Assembly: GCF_025370935.1 (NCBI RefSeq)
Contig: NC_133481.1
Coordinates: forward strand, 10,242,610 to 10,306,609
Length of the DNA: 64,000 nt
Source: Choristoneura fumiferana
Lineage: Eukaryota > Arthropoda > Insecta > Lepidoptera > Tortricidae
Direction: 5' to 3'
The translations under genes were made by a program, and so were the position numbers. Every line of letters starts with the position of its first letter. Positions within the stretch are counted from its first letter, which is position 1. Of the stretch, positions 34,261 through 45,349 are shown one piece after another. The notes under the pieces are model-generated. The model had not been told where the DNA came from, did no database searches, and was given only the letters and a program-made list of their open reading frames with translations.

Positions 34261-35794
34261 ACAAGCGTACGGCCTGATATAGTGAGTGGTTAACGTCGCT
34301 AATACGGATGCTTGCAACTCTAGAGGACTAACAGGCGCGTTGCCGAACTTTTAAAAGAGGATTAATTTTCGAGTATTTTTTGGATAATCAGTAATATTAT
34401 AATTATTTTTTAATAAAAAATCATGTTTTGTAACGCGTCTTTATATCGGTTTACCACAATTACTTGAGCATTAAGTATTATTAAAAATATAATCAGCGTT
34501 AACTTAACTTCATTCTACTTCATTTAAGAGATCACAATGTTTTTTAATAACTAGACCATAATGTTCTAATAGCAACTATGCATAGGAAAATGAACTTCAA
34601 TTACAAATTGAATATCTGAAATGAAGGAAAAAATGTAGCTAACTACGTCTGTATATAATTTCCACTGAAGTAGCTAGATGTCTTCGCTTAAGGGCAGTGA
34701 GTAACGCCGCGGGGCGCGTAAACTGATGGGGACTTAGCAGGAATCTCTTAATTTATAGCCTTGCACTAAGCTGCAGGTAAGTTATGAGAGATAGCGGGTT
34801 CGTCGCTTATGAATATAACGAGAGCGTTTACCAAAATGTATGTAGGTATATATGTAGATCCTTTATTATACAAAAATAAGAAAAAAAACAGTATTGACAA
34901 CCATTGATATACATACCTACTGATACATTTCTAAACTTGATTAGTACTTTAATCACAATTGTTAGTTTAAATTTTTATAGGTAGGTATGTGTAAGTATAA
35001 TACAATAATTTGCCAGTAACAGAATACAGAACAGTTATTATGAAGAAAACATTTTTCGACAGGTTGACAAGATTATTTACAACTGTAGTGTGTTACTCCA
35101 CGTGTGCAAAATGACGGCTTCCATATCACGTAAAATTAATTCAAAGGTTTGATCTGTCAGTCAATGCTTTGCCGAGCGCTAACACAAAATGGAACCCAAC
35201 ATTTTAGGAAATAAGCCAACCGTTGCTCGTTTTATACTCTAGTTCTACTCATTCACTATTTTCTTTGTACTTTAATATTGTTGTGTCTTGTATTGTGAAT
35301 AAATGTATTTTATTTTTTTCTTTCAAAGCTTGACATAAGTTTCCATTGTATGCCACTCCTCCCGGCCTTATTTTTGGTCAAGCTAATTCCCCGCCGTATC
35401 CTATGTTTTGCAGCTAAACGCCCTGTTATCTACGGACTCATAGTGGGTGAAATAATCTGATTTGTCCATTTGCCGGTCGTGGCACGGTAACAAACGGCCT
35501 CTTCGATTAACAGGATTGCTTTTTGTACTCTTATTCTGATTATTACTTGCGTTAATCGGGGTATAAATTTCGTGTCCTTTTAAGGAGGTGGGATTTATTT
35601 CGTATTAAGAGTTTTTCCGCTTCGCTGCTTTATGAGGGCATTCACCTTTGGGATATGTATGACGTTTATTGACTATTGACATACACTTTAATTGAGAGTG
35701 GGAGTACCTAAGTGAGGTGAGGGGAGGTCACATATAACAGCATAACGTTTTGGATTATTAACACTAGAATGAATATAAATGAAATCAGTTTTTA
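34261..35794. other. Low-copy stretch
   Basis: No gene recognised. 35095-35220 is low-copy and contains TTCAAAGGTTTGATC, two facing TCF/Lef-like words. 34690-34730 is GC-rich. Confidence 0.4.
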
Positions 35795-36120
35795 TCCCCC
35801 TACGCCAAAGAAAGGGGTGTTATAAGTTTGACCGCTATGTGTGTCTGTGTGTCTGTCTTTCTGTCTGTTTGTGGCACCGTAGCTCTTAAACGGGTGAACC
35901 GATTTGTATGCGGTTTTTTTAAACGATATTAAACGATATTGTAACGGATAACTCACGTCTTAAATCGAGTTTAGCGGTTTTTTTTATTTGAAAGCAGGTT
36001 TTCTAGCGATGGTTCTTAGAGATGTTTTATCAAAATCGGTTCAGCCTTTTTTGAGACATTGAACTTTGAAGTGACAATGTCGGGGTTTTCTAAATTTTTG
36101 TTGGTTAGGTTATAAGACAC
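35795..36120 (-). repeat. Dispersed repeat E (copy 1)
   Basis: Reverse counterpart of 46190-46385. Shared words: GGCACCGTAGCTCTTAAACG / CGCTTAAGAGCTCCGGTGCC, and AAAATCGGTTCAGCC / GCTAAACCGATTTTGATG. Class unknown; no TIR or frame. Confidence 0.75.
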
Positions 36121-36344
36121 AATATATTAATACGTAATCCAACAATAACTTGCGGGACAGAGGCGGTGACCCCCGGTACGTACGGACGTACTTGGGTCAG
36201 TAGATCTCGTTGGCTATACAGTGCTGCAATGCCGCTGGTATGATAGGTACATTTGGGATACGCGTACGTTTGGGTAAGGACTATGTGAATGGGTAATCAT
36301 TTTTTATGAAAAAAAAACTAACTTAAATCTAGGATACAAGTAGC

Positions 36345-36545
36345 ATCCTTTTTTTCAGCGAACTGATTTACGAGTGAAATTGTGCTTTATAGCGAAGGAA
36401 AACATCGTGAGGAAGTCTTCACACAGCTGAGAAGAAATTCAATGATTTGTGTGAAGTTTCCAATCCGTACTGGGTCCGCGTTCTCATTCTCATTCTGAGA
36501 TGAGGCCTGTGCCCTGCAGTGGAACGCATTACAGACTGAGATGAC
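36345..36545 (+). mobile_element. tRNA-type SINE body, headless
   Basis: GCGAAGGAAAACATCGTGAG, CTGAGAAGAAATTCAATGAT, GTGTGAAGTTTCCAATCCG, then GAGATGAGGCCTGTGCCCTG and CAGTGGAACG. This block order follows the tRNA-like head at 56425-56605. The 3' part uses the same RTE-like tail as 16431-16491. Confidence 0.65.
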
Positions 36546-36629
36546 GGTTAACTACTTGTTAATATGGTCTAACTTATTGAGCCCCACTCATATAAATGTT
36601 GGATCATTCCAGAAACAACTTTCATTTAT

Positions 36630-37186
36630 TTCATCATCACTCATCATCATAAGCCAGTAGACGTCCACTACTGATCGACGATCGAAGACGACAATTTCCC
36701 CCATTTGGTTCAACGAGCGCGAAGTCTTGATAATTTCTCCATACAAATACATTCAAATCACCGCTTCAAACAGACGTGCAACTGATCATGCAAGTCAGAT
36801 CTCCCTATCTCGTCCCCGGTTGTGCAAATCCTGGGACATTTGTAACCGACCCCGGGATTATCGAGGTGCCCCGGGCAAAAACTGGAGCCTACCGAAACAT
36901 CAGGGACATAAATTTAAAGGAATGATTCACGGGAGCCGAAGTTTTTGCTATGGCAATTAATTGCCACTTTAGGGAAATTGTCGCGGAGGTGTGGAGTTGG
37001 GCGGTACGTGGTTTAGAGTCTGAGCTATAGGTTGGTGTTAATGTAGGGGTACTTTGGCGCAGTGGCTGTAGTGTGAAAAGGATGGTTAATGAAAGTTATA
37101 TTGTGAAATTGTACTGTTTATTGGGTTTTACGATATATGTCGCTATCACGTTTAATAATATTGTAAATCTGTTTAAAAAAAATATA
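36630..37186. other. LINE tail, then low-copy stretch
   Basis: 36630-36675 is an antisense (GAT)n LINE tail (ATCATCATAAGCCAGTAGAC GTCCAC). 36720-37000 is moderately GC-rich and low-copy; the frame 36727-36960 has no recognisable homology. Confidence 0.45.
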
Positions 37187-37188
37187 CC

Positions 37189-37466
37189 TCGTTGAGTTTC
37201 TTGCCGGATTCTTCTCAACAGAGGTTTTTCCGAACCGGTGGTAGATTTTTTTTGACATTCATTAGTGCTTAGATTAGATTTTTAGAAAAATATGGCTGTC
37301 CATTGGAGGACAATTTTGCCAGTGTCTAGAAGGTTTTGCCGTTGTACGGTAAAAAAATTCTAGAAAACGAAATATGAGAGGTAATGGTGGATGAACGATG
37401 CAAAAAGAATCATAAGTGCTTGTTATAGCCTAAATTGCATAAAGATATTTTGACTTTGACTTTGAC
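37189..37466 (+). mobile_element. LINE 3' UTR with (TTTGAC)n end
   Basis: TTGAGTTTCTTGCCGGATTC, TTCTCAACAGAGGTTTTTCC, GAACCGGTGGTAGAT and the end AAAGATATTTTGACTTTGAC are diagnostic of a lepidopteran CR1/Jockey-type LINE 3' end. A block at about 37272-37408 is not part of the usual end and is bounded by near-duplicates ATTCATTAGTGCTT and AATCATAAGTGCTT, so it may be an insertion. Confidence 0.7.
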
Positions 37467-38098
37467 GTATGTGTTATAAAGACAGTTTTGAAACACGTCG
37501 ACCGTTGTTTAGTATAGAGGTATAAGTTATACAAAATGTATATGTGTACCTATGCGAGGTTATGGTGGTGGATCAACCCACGTGTTCCACGTGAACTGCT
37601 GAATTCATACTAGGTATACATTCATACTATAAGAAAAAACTCGACTTTAACAATCGAGTTTTTTGTAATGGTCTATAAATGCCTGTCTTCCTTAAATTGG
37701 AAATTCAGCAACGGGTATAGTTAGACAAAAATAATCTTGAAGTTGTAACAAAGATCAATGATATAAAAAGCAAAGATATAAAATGTCAAGGAAAACAAAA
37801 ACTACACGCCCTATAAAATCTACGAATGAAAGCCAGTAACATTTTAATCATGATCCACGTAAATTCCAAACATTTAAACAATTTGTTCATTTCACGCGTT
37901 GGACTTTGAACATTTTGATACATTCCATGCATTGCGTATGTGGTAGGTAACAAATCAATCACGTTCCATCACCATCTATTTACGTACCTACATTTCATTT
38001 CAGATAACAATAGACGGTTTTGGCACCAGCACCCAAATACAAATCGAAGTATATTTATGACTTAAAAGGTCCGTTACAGCACTTAATTTCATTTTATG
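37467..38098. other. Low-copy stretch
   Basis: Contains a 10-bp stem hairpin AAAAACTCGA/TCGAGTTTTT at 37628-37656; nothing else recognised. Confidence 0.45.
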
Positions 38099-38410
38099 CT
38101 AGCTGTTGCCCGCGACTCTGTCAGCGAACAATTTGATTATCTTGATCCCGCGGGAACTATGAAATTTCCTAGGATAAAAACTGTCCTATGTGGATCGTAA
38201 ATTATCTCCGTACCAAATTTCATCTTCTTTTCGTGAGAGTTGCGAGCAAAGCAAGTGGCGAACTGTCTTTTACTGTAGCATTCTAAGGGGAGCCTTTTGT
38301 CAGCAGTGGACGTCTTCCGGCTGATGGTGATGATGATGATAAAATTTCACCTTAATCAATTCAGCGATTTAAGACAGGCAAATAAATAGAAAGATAGACA
38401 GAGTTACAAG
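38099..38410 (+). mobile_element. Lep1-like element split by LINE tail
   Basis: Starts GCTAGCTGTTGCCCGCGACT and proceeds through GGATAAAAACTGTCCTATG to ACCAAATTTCA. It then resumes at 38342 as AAATTTCA, AATCAATTCAGCGATTTAAG and an AGACAGAGTTAC segment. The interruption is 38223-38341. Confidence 0.8.
38223..38341 (+). mobile_element. Truncated LINE 3' end with 8-bp TSD
   Basis: CGTGAGAGTTGCGAGCAAAG, AGTGGACGTCTTCCGGCTGA and a GATGATGAT tail match 27500-27606. It is flanked by AAATTTCA at 38215-38222 and 38342-38349, showing insertion into a pre-existing Lep1-like copy. Confidence 0.85.
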
Positions 38411-39018
38411 GGATGTAAAAAGTCGAACAAATTACATAGGTAGGCATAATAGTAGAAGAAGCAAAAGTTCACCATAGATAATTACGAGTATGTCAGTGTC
38501 AGTGTCAGTACCTACCTATGTGTGACATAGAAGACGCATCGCAGAAAATACATGATCACTTGGAACTGAACTAACCTAATAAGGGTCGATAGAATCAATT
38601 GAATTACTTACGAAACTAGCTCCTTCGCTAACAGTTAAACTGTTTAACCTACTTACGCAACAGAGGTTCGATGTTTAATACATCGCAGCTGCGTCTGAGG
38701 AAAAAAAGAGTTTTCATAAGAAAGAACGAAAAACAGGGCAATGCCACTAGGCTTAAATGGCATCATACATTTTGTACCATGATGTGCCTTGTTATCATGA
38801 ACCATGTTTCAAACGAACTAATTATATTTTGTGTTTGACGACTTTATTGTTATTGGATCACTTTAGTGTTATGTAAGTTTGTAGCTTAGTTTATAGTTCA
38901 GAGGTTTAAGCCTGAGTTTTACGTTTATTTAATAAATAAAGAATTTAAAATACTTAGTATAATTATTACATAAAAAAAATGTTTTAGTAAAATTTAAGTG
39001 GCTTCCTAGAATCTAAAC
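38411..39018. other. Low-copy stretch
   Basis: No gene or repeat recognised. Confidence 0.45.
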
Positions 39019-39148
39019 CAGAGGCCGTATTGCCTAACGTTTCTGCATTGTTTCTGCGATCGCAATCAAATGACAAATTTCGCATAAAAAAAATCTATCA
39101 TTTGATTGCGATTGCGAGCGTCAGAAACGTTAGGCAAATCGGCCTCTG
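39019..39148. mobile_element. 130-bp foldback MITE, CAGAGGCC ends
   Basis: CAGAGGCCGTATTGCCTAAC faces its complement ending at 39148; arms of about 58 bp include CAATCAAATGA. No target duplication is obvious. Confidence 0.85.
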
Positions 39149-39987
39149 CAGGGTCAATTACTGACATTATTTAAATTTATTTAAATAGTATTGCACTAGT
39201 ATGTTGTTTTTACAAAATACACATAGCGCGAAAGATAAGTTTTATAAGGATTAAAAAATATATATATATTAAAAACCAAGTTTTATATTTAACTACTTAA
39301 GACACTTTCTTTTCACTTCAACTGACCCATTTTCTTTCGACTTTTTGCCTTTCTATCTGTGTCTGCTAAATCGTTAGTATTTACTGGTGGCTCATTTACG
39401 TGAAAAGAAGGTTTTTCGCTGTCGCTAGTTCATACAAATATATCAGTTCAAAATTTTTCTTTTTTCTTTTTTGCACTCTATAATAATTCCATTGGTTATT
39501 TTGAAACTGACCATAATATTTCATTATCATCACATTTTTATTCAATATGCTTATCAATGTTCTGTTATTTCATTCAGCTTAAATAGTACCTTATGTGTAG
39601 GTATATCCAACCGTTATAAATTATTAAGAAACATGAATTTCCTCTTTAATAGCTGAACGCGATACAAAACTAAAAAAAAGTCTTGGTAGTCTTGAGTTTT
39701 GACCTAGCTTTTCAAACCCGACTCTAACCTCTTGAGTTTTTCGCAATTTGTGTGCGAATGACGTTTACACCTTGAGTTTTACGATGCCGGAAAACATCTG
39801 AGAAACAAACTGAAAAATAAAGGGTGTAGTAATAATCATCAAAATCACTTGAAAAGCAAGGAATATGCGAGCAAATGAAATTTCTATTTCACCTCTTTCT
39901 ACTACTACTTTCCATAGTCATCGGTCATATCACGTCATTAGGCATCAGATCTTTTTTTGTCCAATTGACTAATTGAAATGTCCATAT
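39149..39987. other. AT-rich stretch with three direct repeats
   Basis: CTTGAGTTTT followed by a C/G-containing triplet occurs at about 39690, 39731 and 39771, roughly 40 bp apart; a short TA microsatellite lies near 39259. No gene. Confidence 0.45.
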
Positions 39988-40140
39988 CGTCGCTCGGCAG
40001 GCAAAAGTACTAAAGCGACACTTTGGGCTAAAATGAGTTATGCATATCACCAGAATCAGCGAATTTTTCTGCATCGAACTGTCTAGGTTTCAAAGCGATT
40101 GGAGCAAAATTTAACTTTTTTTGGCGCTTTAGTCTTTCAA
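39988..40140 (+). mobile_element. Repeat F (GCTCGGCAGGCAAAAGTAC end), copy 1
   Basis: The first 36 bp (39988-40023) are a perfect reverse complement of 45553-45588. A weak inverted partner GGCGCTTTAGTCTTT lies at about 40123-40137. This fits a TIR-type non-autonomous element, eroded on the right. Confidence 0.7.
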
Positions 40141-41007
40141 AAAACGCTTAAATTTGGGAAGCAAATTACTTAATGCAGCATCACTTTCATTATTTTCATT
40201 TTAGTACTGTTACCTTTTTGCCATTTTTCGATTTACTGTCGTTCAGTCTTTTGCCATTTTTCTAGTTTGCAAATGTTGGACGTTTAGTATTTTGTGCAAA
40301 AAAAAAGAAAATACCTTTGTCACTTCAGTAATTATGCCCTCCCCGAGTTGAAGTTTTATACACCTTTAGTCGTTTGGTTGTATTGATAAGAATTAATTTA
40401 TAAGAATTTAGCTATTTGTTCTTAAAAACTAAAACATACGTTTGGCATTTTAGCCATTTTAACATATACAAAAGCATACATTCAAACAGGATTAGCAAAA
40501 AAACTTCACGAAATATTATAGATTTGGTGAAATTAGTCATTACTCTTGACCTTTATCGTGTATTAAAAAAGTGTTTAGTATATATACGTAGTAAAATATC
40601 ATTGCAATTCGATGTTTGGTATATAGAAACATCATATTTTCTTAAGATTTATAACTTTATTTATAAATTATAATGATTATTATTCCTTAAAACTTTAAGT
40701 TCTTTTTATGTTGCCAAAGGATAAAAGAAAATAGTATGTATGTATGTAAACTCTTAATTGTACAAAAGAAAAGAAACACAACACAATTGACAAACTTTGA
40801 GATACTTGTACAAAGGCGGACTTATCCCTTTAAGGGATCTCTCCCAGGCAACCTCAATAGTAAATCTATTTCAAAATTTTGTAGTTATAATTTTATCGCT
40901 ACGGTTCTGTTTGCATCGAATAAAGATGATGTTCGGCCCTAAGTATTTGAAATTTAGAGTTAGAAGTTTTAATTTGTTTTTATTAATGTTACATAAATAG
41001 CTTAAGT
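40141..41007. other. AT-rich stretch
   Basis: TTTTTGCCATTTTTC words are repeated near 40216-40262. No gene recognised. Confidence 0.45.
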
Positions 41008-41535
41008 TTAGTCCAGAAGGCCCCCTCGAGTTGTCCCTGGCGCAAAGGTAGCCATCAAACTGGCCGCATTACCACGTTTAATGGCGATAGACAATCTTTG
41101 CACCAGGGAACGAATCCGCGCGGGCGTGAGCGTGAGACCCCCTTTCCGTAATTCGACGTCCCACTTCCCGAATGTAAACAATCGCCTCAAACGCAAGAGG
41201 AACAAAATAATAGTGCCGAATAATTCTGCCGTTTTTTGACCGCAAAATCCACCGCGGATTGCCGCGGACTATTCAGCTGAGGTGCGAGGCGGCGAAAGTA
41301 CTAACGCACGTAACGTCCGACAGCAAACACTTCCCGTTCTGCCATGGCACTAAAGTTAAGCCATCTGGCCTTTTGCTGTCGGTTCGACAAGGACCGGAGG
41401 CTCCAGAACGCAGAGGATGTTGGCGGATATTAAAGCCCTCTTCAGTATGTCAAAGAGAGCGTAGTAGCGCGGAAATTTTCCTGAACACCGACAAGAACTC
41501 AACGCGTGAAATGGCCAGGGTGCGTACCGGTGGCT
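41008..41535 (-). pseudogene. Non-LTR retrotransposon C-terminal piece (copy 1, distal)
   Basis: Minus-strand reading gives, in order with frameshifts: SSCRCSGKFPRYYALFDI, LKRALISANILCVLEP, PDGLTLVPWQNGKCLLSDVT, STFAASHLS, YYFVPLAFEAI, REVGRRITER and finally LVQRLSIAIKRGNAASLMAT, ending near 41008. This is the final domain of a non-LTR retrotransposon protein, downstream of a Cys-His motif. It continues the protein of 41824-42335, from which it is separated by an AT-rich MITE. Confidence 0.8.
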
Positions 41536-41542
41536 AGGTATA

Positions 41543-41823
41543 ACAACTTTAGATATATTATTGGTAGATATAACTTTCAGTGGGTATAATGAATTATTGG
41601 TATAATCTGGAATACGTAATACTATTATAATAATAATGTGTTATGCCAAAAAAGTAGGTTAGGTTAGAACTGCGACCCTATCAAGAAACGAAACTGCCTG
41701 AAAACTAGGTTAGGTTAGAATTGCAACTCCAACGATTTCATAAAGAAAACTAAATTATATCTACACATTATACTACTAAATACGTACAGCATAATATTGT
41801 GAAATTATGTGTTATTTGTTATA
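41543..41823. mobile_element. MITE, GTATAACAA ends (copy 1)
   Basis: Starts GTATAACAACTTTAGATATA and ends TTGTTATAC. It separates two parts of one LINE protein. Related sequences are at 43914-44034 and 44632-44713. It carries two copies of a TAGGTTAGGTTAGAA module (41655 and 41706), also found in the centre of the foldback at 55571-56420. Confidence 0.65.
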
Positions 41824-42335
41824 CCGATCATCTCTTAAGCCCTTATGGCCATTTGCTTCCACCATGGAGCCGCAGATGCATTTATGAGGCACACAAACAT
41901 CGCAGCCCAGGCGGAAAGCTACTGCCACCCACAATGAGTCGTTGTCCAGAAGTATTTCCAAATAAGGAGCAAGCAAAGCCCATAACCACGCTCCCGCTTT
42001 GATTTTTGATACCGACTTCAGCCTGGCTAAATCCACCTTAGTGGCACACCCACCCACAAGTGCCAGAGCGTCTCTAGCCCCCACGTCATCCCAAACTCGT
42101 TATATCAGCGGAGCCCGAGGCAGCGACGCTATTAGGTGTCGAGCCGTCCACCTCGCCAGTGCACCATGCACAAACGGAATGGTAACCCGATGGGGTTTCA
42201 TGAGAATTTTTAATTTTAAGAGACAAGGCCACTATAATAACTCCATGTGCTGATGCGAGGAAGACTGGCAAGCCCACATTCTCCACACGCCGCAAACTGA
42301 GACCAAACTTGAACATGGGACTTGGTTGAATTTAG
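41824..42335 (-). pseudogene. Non-LTR retrotransposon post-RT piece (copy 1, proximal)
   Basis: Minus strand reads GLSLRRVENVGLPVFLASAHG, then after a frame change ARDALALVGGCAT, WALLAPYLEILLDNDSLWVA and LGCDVCVPHKCICGSMVEAN-GH: a C-x-H-x-C-x-C...H cluster between the RT thumb and the terminal domain. The same region is on the plus strand at 43405-43912, so the two copies face away from each other. Confidence 0.8.
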
Positions 42336-43912
42336 TAGTGACGGGCAGGCTTCCTCCAGGTCGCATTCTGTCCTTAAGACTATAGAGTCCAAAGTATATG
42401 AGGCCGGTGTGTGGGGGGCCGTTCGCCTGATGACTCGGTAGCACCTCCGAGTCTTGAGACGCTTGTGTTCGAAGCATCCTCCCGCGTCCCGCACGTTAAA
42501 TTTCCCTCGGGAGCCGGATCGGTCCATTCAAGCCTTGCCGGTAAACTTGGAGGATGTGGTGCGAGCACTAGGGTCATTCCATAATGGGTCAGCCGTGGGC
42601 TTAGACGGAATTCGACCAGCTCATTTTCAGCTGGGTTTTGGAACACTGAGGTCACGATCCACAACACGCACTTTCGTCACGGAACCCGGAAATCCAGACT
42701 GTGTCGTCTTGAAGTAGGATCTCAAGAACGCGTCCAATACTGGCGAGAGGGATGTTCTGTTCGGCGAAGTGAAAAAATACATTCCCACCCTGTACCTTTT
42801 TTACACCAGGTCTATCATTCTCCTTCTAACCTTGTCTATGGCGATTCTCAAATTCTTTCGCAGGTGGGTGCGCAGTAGGGAGATCAGCTTGGACCGCTTA
42901 CCTTCAGTCTTACTATTCATGAAGCACTGTCGTCTCGAAAATCACCTCTTAATATTTGGTATTTACTCGTAGATGATGGCACCTAAGGAGCCTAAGGTCG
43001 TAAAGCAGGACTTGGCTTTCCTTATCCCCCCCCCCTTGAGAGGTATAGGACTGAAGGCGAATATGGGACAGATTTAACCCCGCCTGTTCTCCTTCTTTAA
43101 CTTCTTTAAGGTCTTTCTTCCTGGTCTCAAAGGGCTTTTTACACTAGACCTTTACCCTCTTGGGTTCTTCTATTTTCCAAGAGGCCATTTCTAGTGCACT
43201 AGAGACCAGGAAGCATCTATTTTGCTCGCCCAGGAACGTTTGAAGAGTATTAATACCCATCTCATCTTGACTCTGTTACGAATGTGTTTCGCAGCTCCAA
43301 AAATAACCTATTTTTTGAAAACCACTCCAATGGTTGTGTTCGGGTAAAACTTCTTCTTTTGACGTCACGTTGAGAGATACAAAGGAGACTGTATAGAACG
43401 TGTCCCTTGCGGATGAGCAATGGGTCCAAGCGTCCTTGCCCATATGTAACGGTGGTCTCGGTTTGCGGCGTACGGCGGATGTGGGCTTGCCAGCGTTCCT
43501 CGGATCGGCACATGGAGTTGGTGGCCTTATCTCTTAAATTTTTAAATCTCATAAAGGTTACCAATACCATTTCGTATGTGGATGATGCACTGGCGAGCCG
43601 AATGAGACTGGCGTCACTGCACGGGGCTCCGCAGATACAATGAGTTTGGGATGACGAGGGGGCTAGGGACGCTCTAGCACGGCCTGTGGGTGTAACCACT
43701 GGGGTGGGTTTGGCCAGGCTGAAGTCGGCATCAAAAGTCAAAGCGGGAACGTGGTTATAGGCGTTGCCTGTTCCTTATTTGGGAACAGTCTTGGACAACG
43801 ACTCATTGCGGGTGGCAGTAGCTCTCCGCCTGGGCTGCGATGTTTGTGTGCCTCATAACTGCAGCTGCGGCTCCATGGTGGAACCGAATGGCCATCAGGG
43901 TGTGTTATGACC
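42336..43912 (+). pseudogene. Non-LTR retrotransposon RT relic (copy 2)
   Basis: Plus-strand motifs in order: IESKVYEAGVWGAVRLM; SKHPPASRTLNFP (42470-42510); LEDVVRALGSFHNGSAVGLD GIRPAH (42545-42622). Then DLKNAS (motif A, 42717 on), LSQVGAQ-stop-GDQLGPL (motif B, about 42860-42905) and LVDDGT (motif C with DD, about 42965). After these come KVVKQDLAFLI, RLKSINTHLALTLLRMCFAA, DEQWVQASLPICNGGLGLRR (43411-43470), LDNDSLRVAVALRLGCDVCV and SMVEPNGHQG. The RT core is recognisable but broken by stops and several frameshifts. The 5' ORF/endonuclease is absent; clade not assigned. Confidence 0.85.
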
Positions 43913-43913
43913 A

Positions 43914-44034
43914 GTATAACAACTTTAGATATACTTTCACTAGAATAAAAGATATTTGGCATAAATACCAGTAATTCATTATACCCCACTGAACGTTATA
44001 TCGAACATAGGTTATATCACATATATTATACCAT
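43914..44034. mobile_element. MITE, GTATAACAA ends (copy 2)
   Basis: GTATAACAACTTTAGATATA start, interior TACCAGTAATTCATTATACC (complement of 41580-41600), end ATATATTATAC. It follows the second LINE copy at the same NGH-x-G codon where copy 1 is interrupted. Confidence 0.6.
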
Positions 44035-44037
44035 CAA

Positions 44038-44395
44038 TCAGGCCTACGCGTCTGTTCCAGACGAATTTTGGCGTGTTGCCTGTGCACAACGTCTTTGGTG
44101 GCTGACTAGACCGATGCGAGAGCGACATGTCCGTCCACATCTCTGACAAGCGAAGTCTGCGGATGTTGGTGCAGAACGGCCTTGGTGTCGTTTCTGTCTC
44201 TTTTCAATAAGTGCATTGAGCCAGGCAAGCCTTCATCGCAATACTTGCGGCCCTCCAACACACGTCTGCACCAATCAGTGCATTTTTCCGCAAGTTTTTC
44301 TCAGTCTAGGTGGTCAATTTTGAAGACGGCCATATCTCACTTAGCGCAGTCCTTAAATCTCAGCAAAGGTCTCACGACGTTTCATTTGGCATTAT
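44038..44395 (-). pseudogene. LINE C-terminal zinc-finger relic (copy 2)
   Basis: Minus strand: FKDCAKRDMAVFKIDHLD, then KRQKRHQG and an intact tail FACQRCGRTCRSRIGLVSHQ RRC ending at TAG. F/YKD-x-x-KRD-x-KA is a familiar upstream neighbour of such fingers in LINE proteins. Unlike 13576-13960 the finger is not interrupted; the upstream part is frameshifted. Confidence 0.8.
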
Positions 44396-44410
44396 ACCAT
44401 ATTACTGTTA

Positions 44411-44560
44411 GGGGCTGTTTCACCATCCATTGATTAGCGTTAACCGACGGTTAAATGTGATGCCGTCTCCGTCTATTGAGTCTATTCGAACAAAACAAAT
44501 AGAGACGGCATCACACCTAACCACCAGTTAACAGTAATCAATGGATGGTGAAACAGCCCC
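44411..44560. mobile_element. MITE, GGGGCTGTTTCACC ends (copy 2)
   Basis: 150 bp, foldback, TTA duplications at 44408-44410 and 44561-44563. Slightly longer at its centre than its sisters and more diverged in the right arm. Confidence 0.9.
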
Positions 44561-44631
44561 TTAGTATATTAATAGTTTGGTACAACAAGTACAACAAGTC
44601 CATGATACCGGAATAGTTAGATCATGAGAAT

Positions 44632-44713
44632 ATAACAAATGTTGTTGTACCAATAGTGCATTATATTTCTTAATCGTTATATAGACCAATAATATATCTA
44701 AAGTTGCTATAGC
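44632..44713. mobile_element. MITE, GTATAACAA family (copy 3)
   Basis: ATATAACAAATGTTGTTGTA start, ACCAATAGTGCATTATA interior, and end CCAATAATATATCTAAAGTT GCTATA, which is the complement of 41543-41570. About 82 bp; a short version of the family. Confidence 0.6.
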
Positions 44714-45349
44714 AACCATGACGCATGAGTTTGTTATTCAGGTTTCTTACTTATTAGGTACTAATAAGTACTATAATGTTGAATGAATGATTTATTTGCA
44801 TAACATAGAAAAAAAAATGTTCTGAATTTTTAGTGGAAATGCTAATTAAAGTTATTACCTACAGAATAAATTAAGGTATTTTACGTATTATTTCATCCTT
44901 AAACCTAAGCGTATGCTGTGTATATACACCAAAAATAGTAGGACATGATAATGATCAAAATACCTCAAAAAATAATAGTGAAAAAAACCTTAATTGCATT
45001 TTGTTAGAAATCAGATGGTGCCTTTGTAATTATTTACCTTATAATATTAACAAAAGTCTAGTGTTAGTAACAGTTAACGTTAAGTTATTGAAATTTTAGC
45101 ATAGATGATTAATATTTATTATAATTAATTAATATTATTTATATAATTTCTGTTCAGTAGGTACTTTGGAATATTTTTTCCCTTGCAATTTGGTAAATCA
45201 GCATTATGAACAGTTTGATAAGAAATAAAATGTGTGTTGTTAGTAAAAACATGCTAAATTTATTGAGACGTAAAATCACATAAGTTAATTTGAAATATGA
45301 CGTTTGAGGTCAATTTTTACGTTTAGTCTTTTTGCCTGATTGCATTTGC
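44714..45349. other. AT-rich stretch
   Basis: Nothing recognised. Confidence 0.5.

Noticed and set aside
37628..37656. Terminator-like hairpin followed by T-run
   Set aside because: Resembles a bacterial terminator, but the window is animal nuclear DNA, and a 10-bp stem in AT-rich sequence is expected by chance.
43262..43741. 159-codon open frame on the minus strand
   Set aside because: It is the antisense of the LINE copy 2 coding relic, whose plus-strand motifs are clear.
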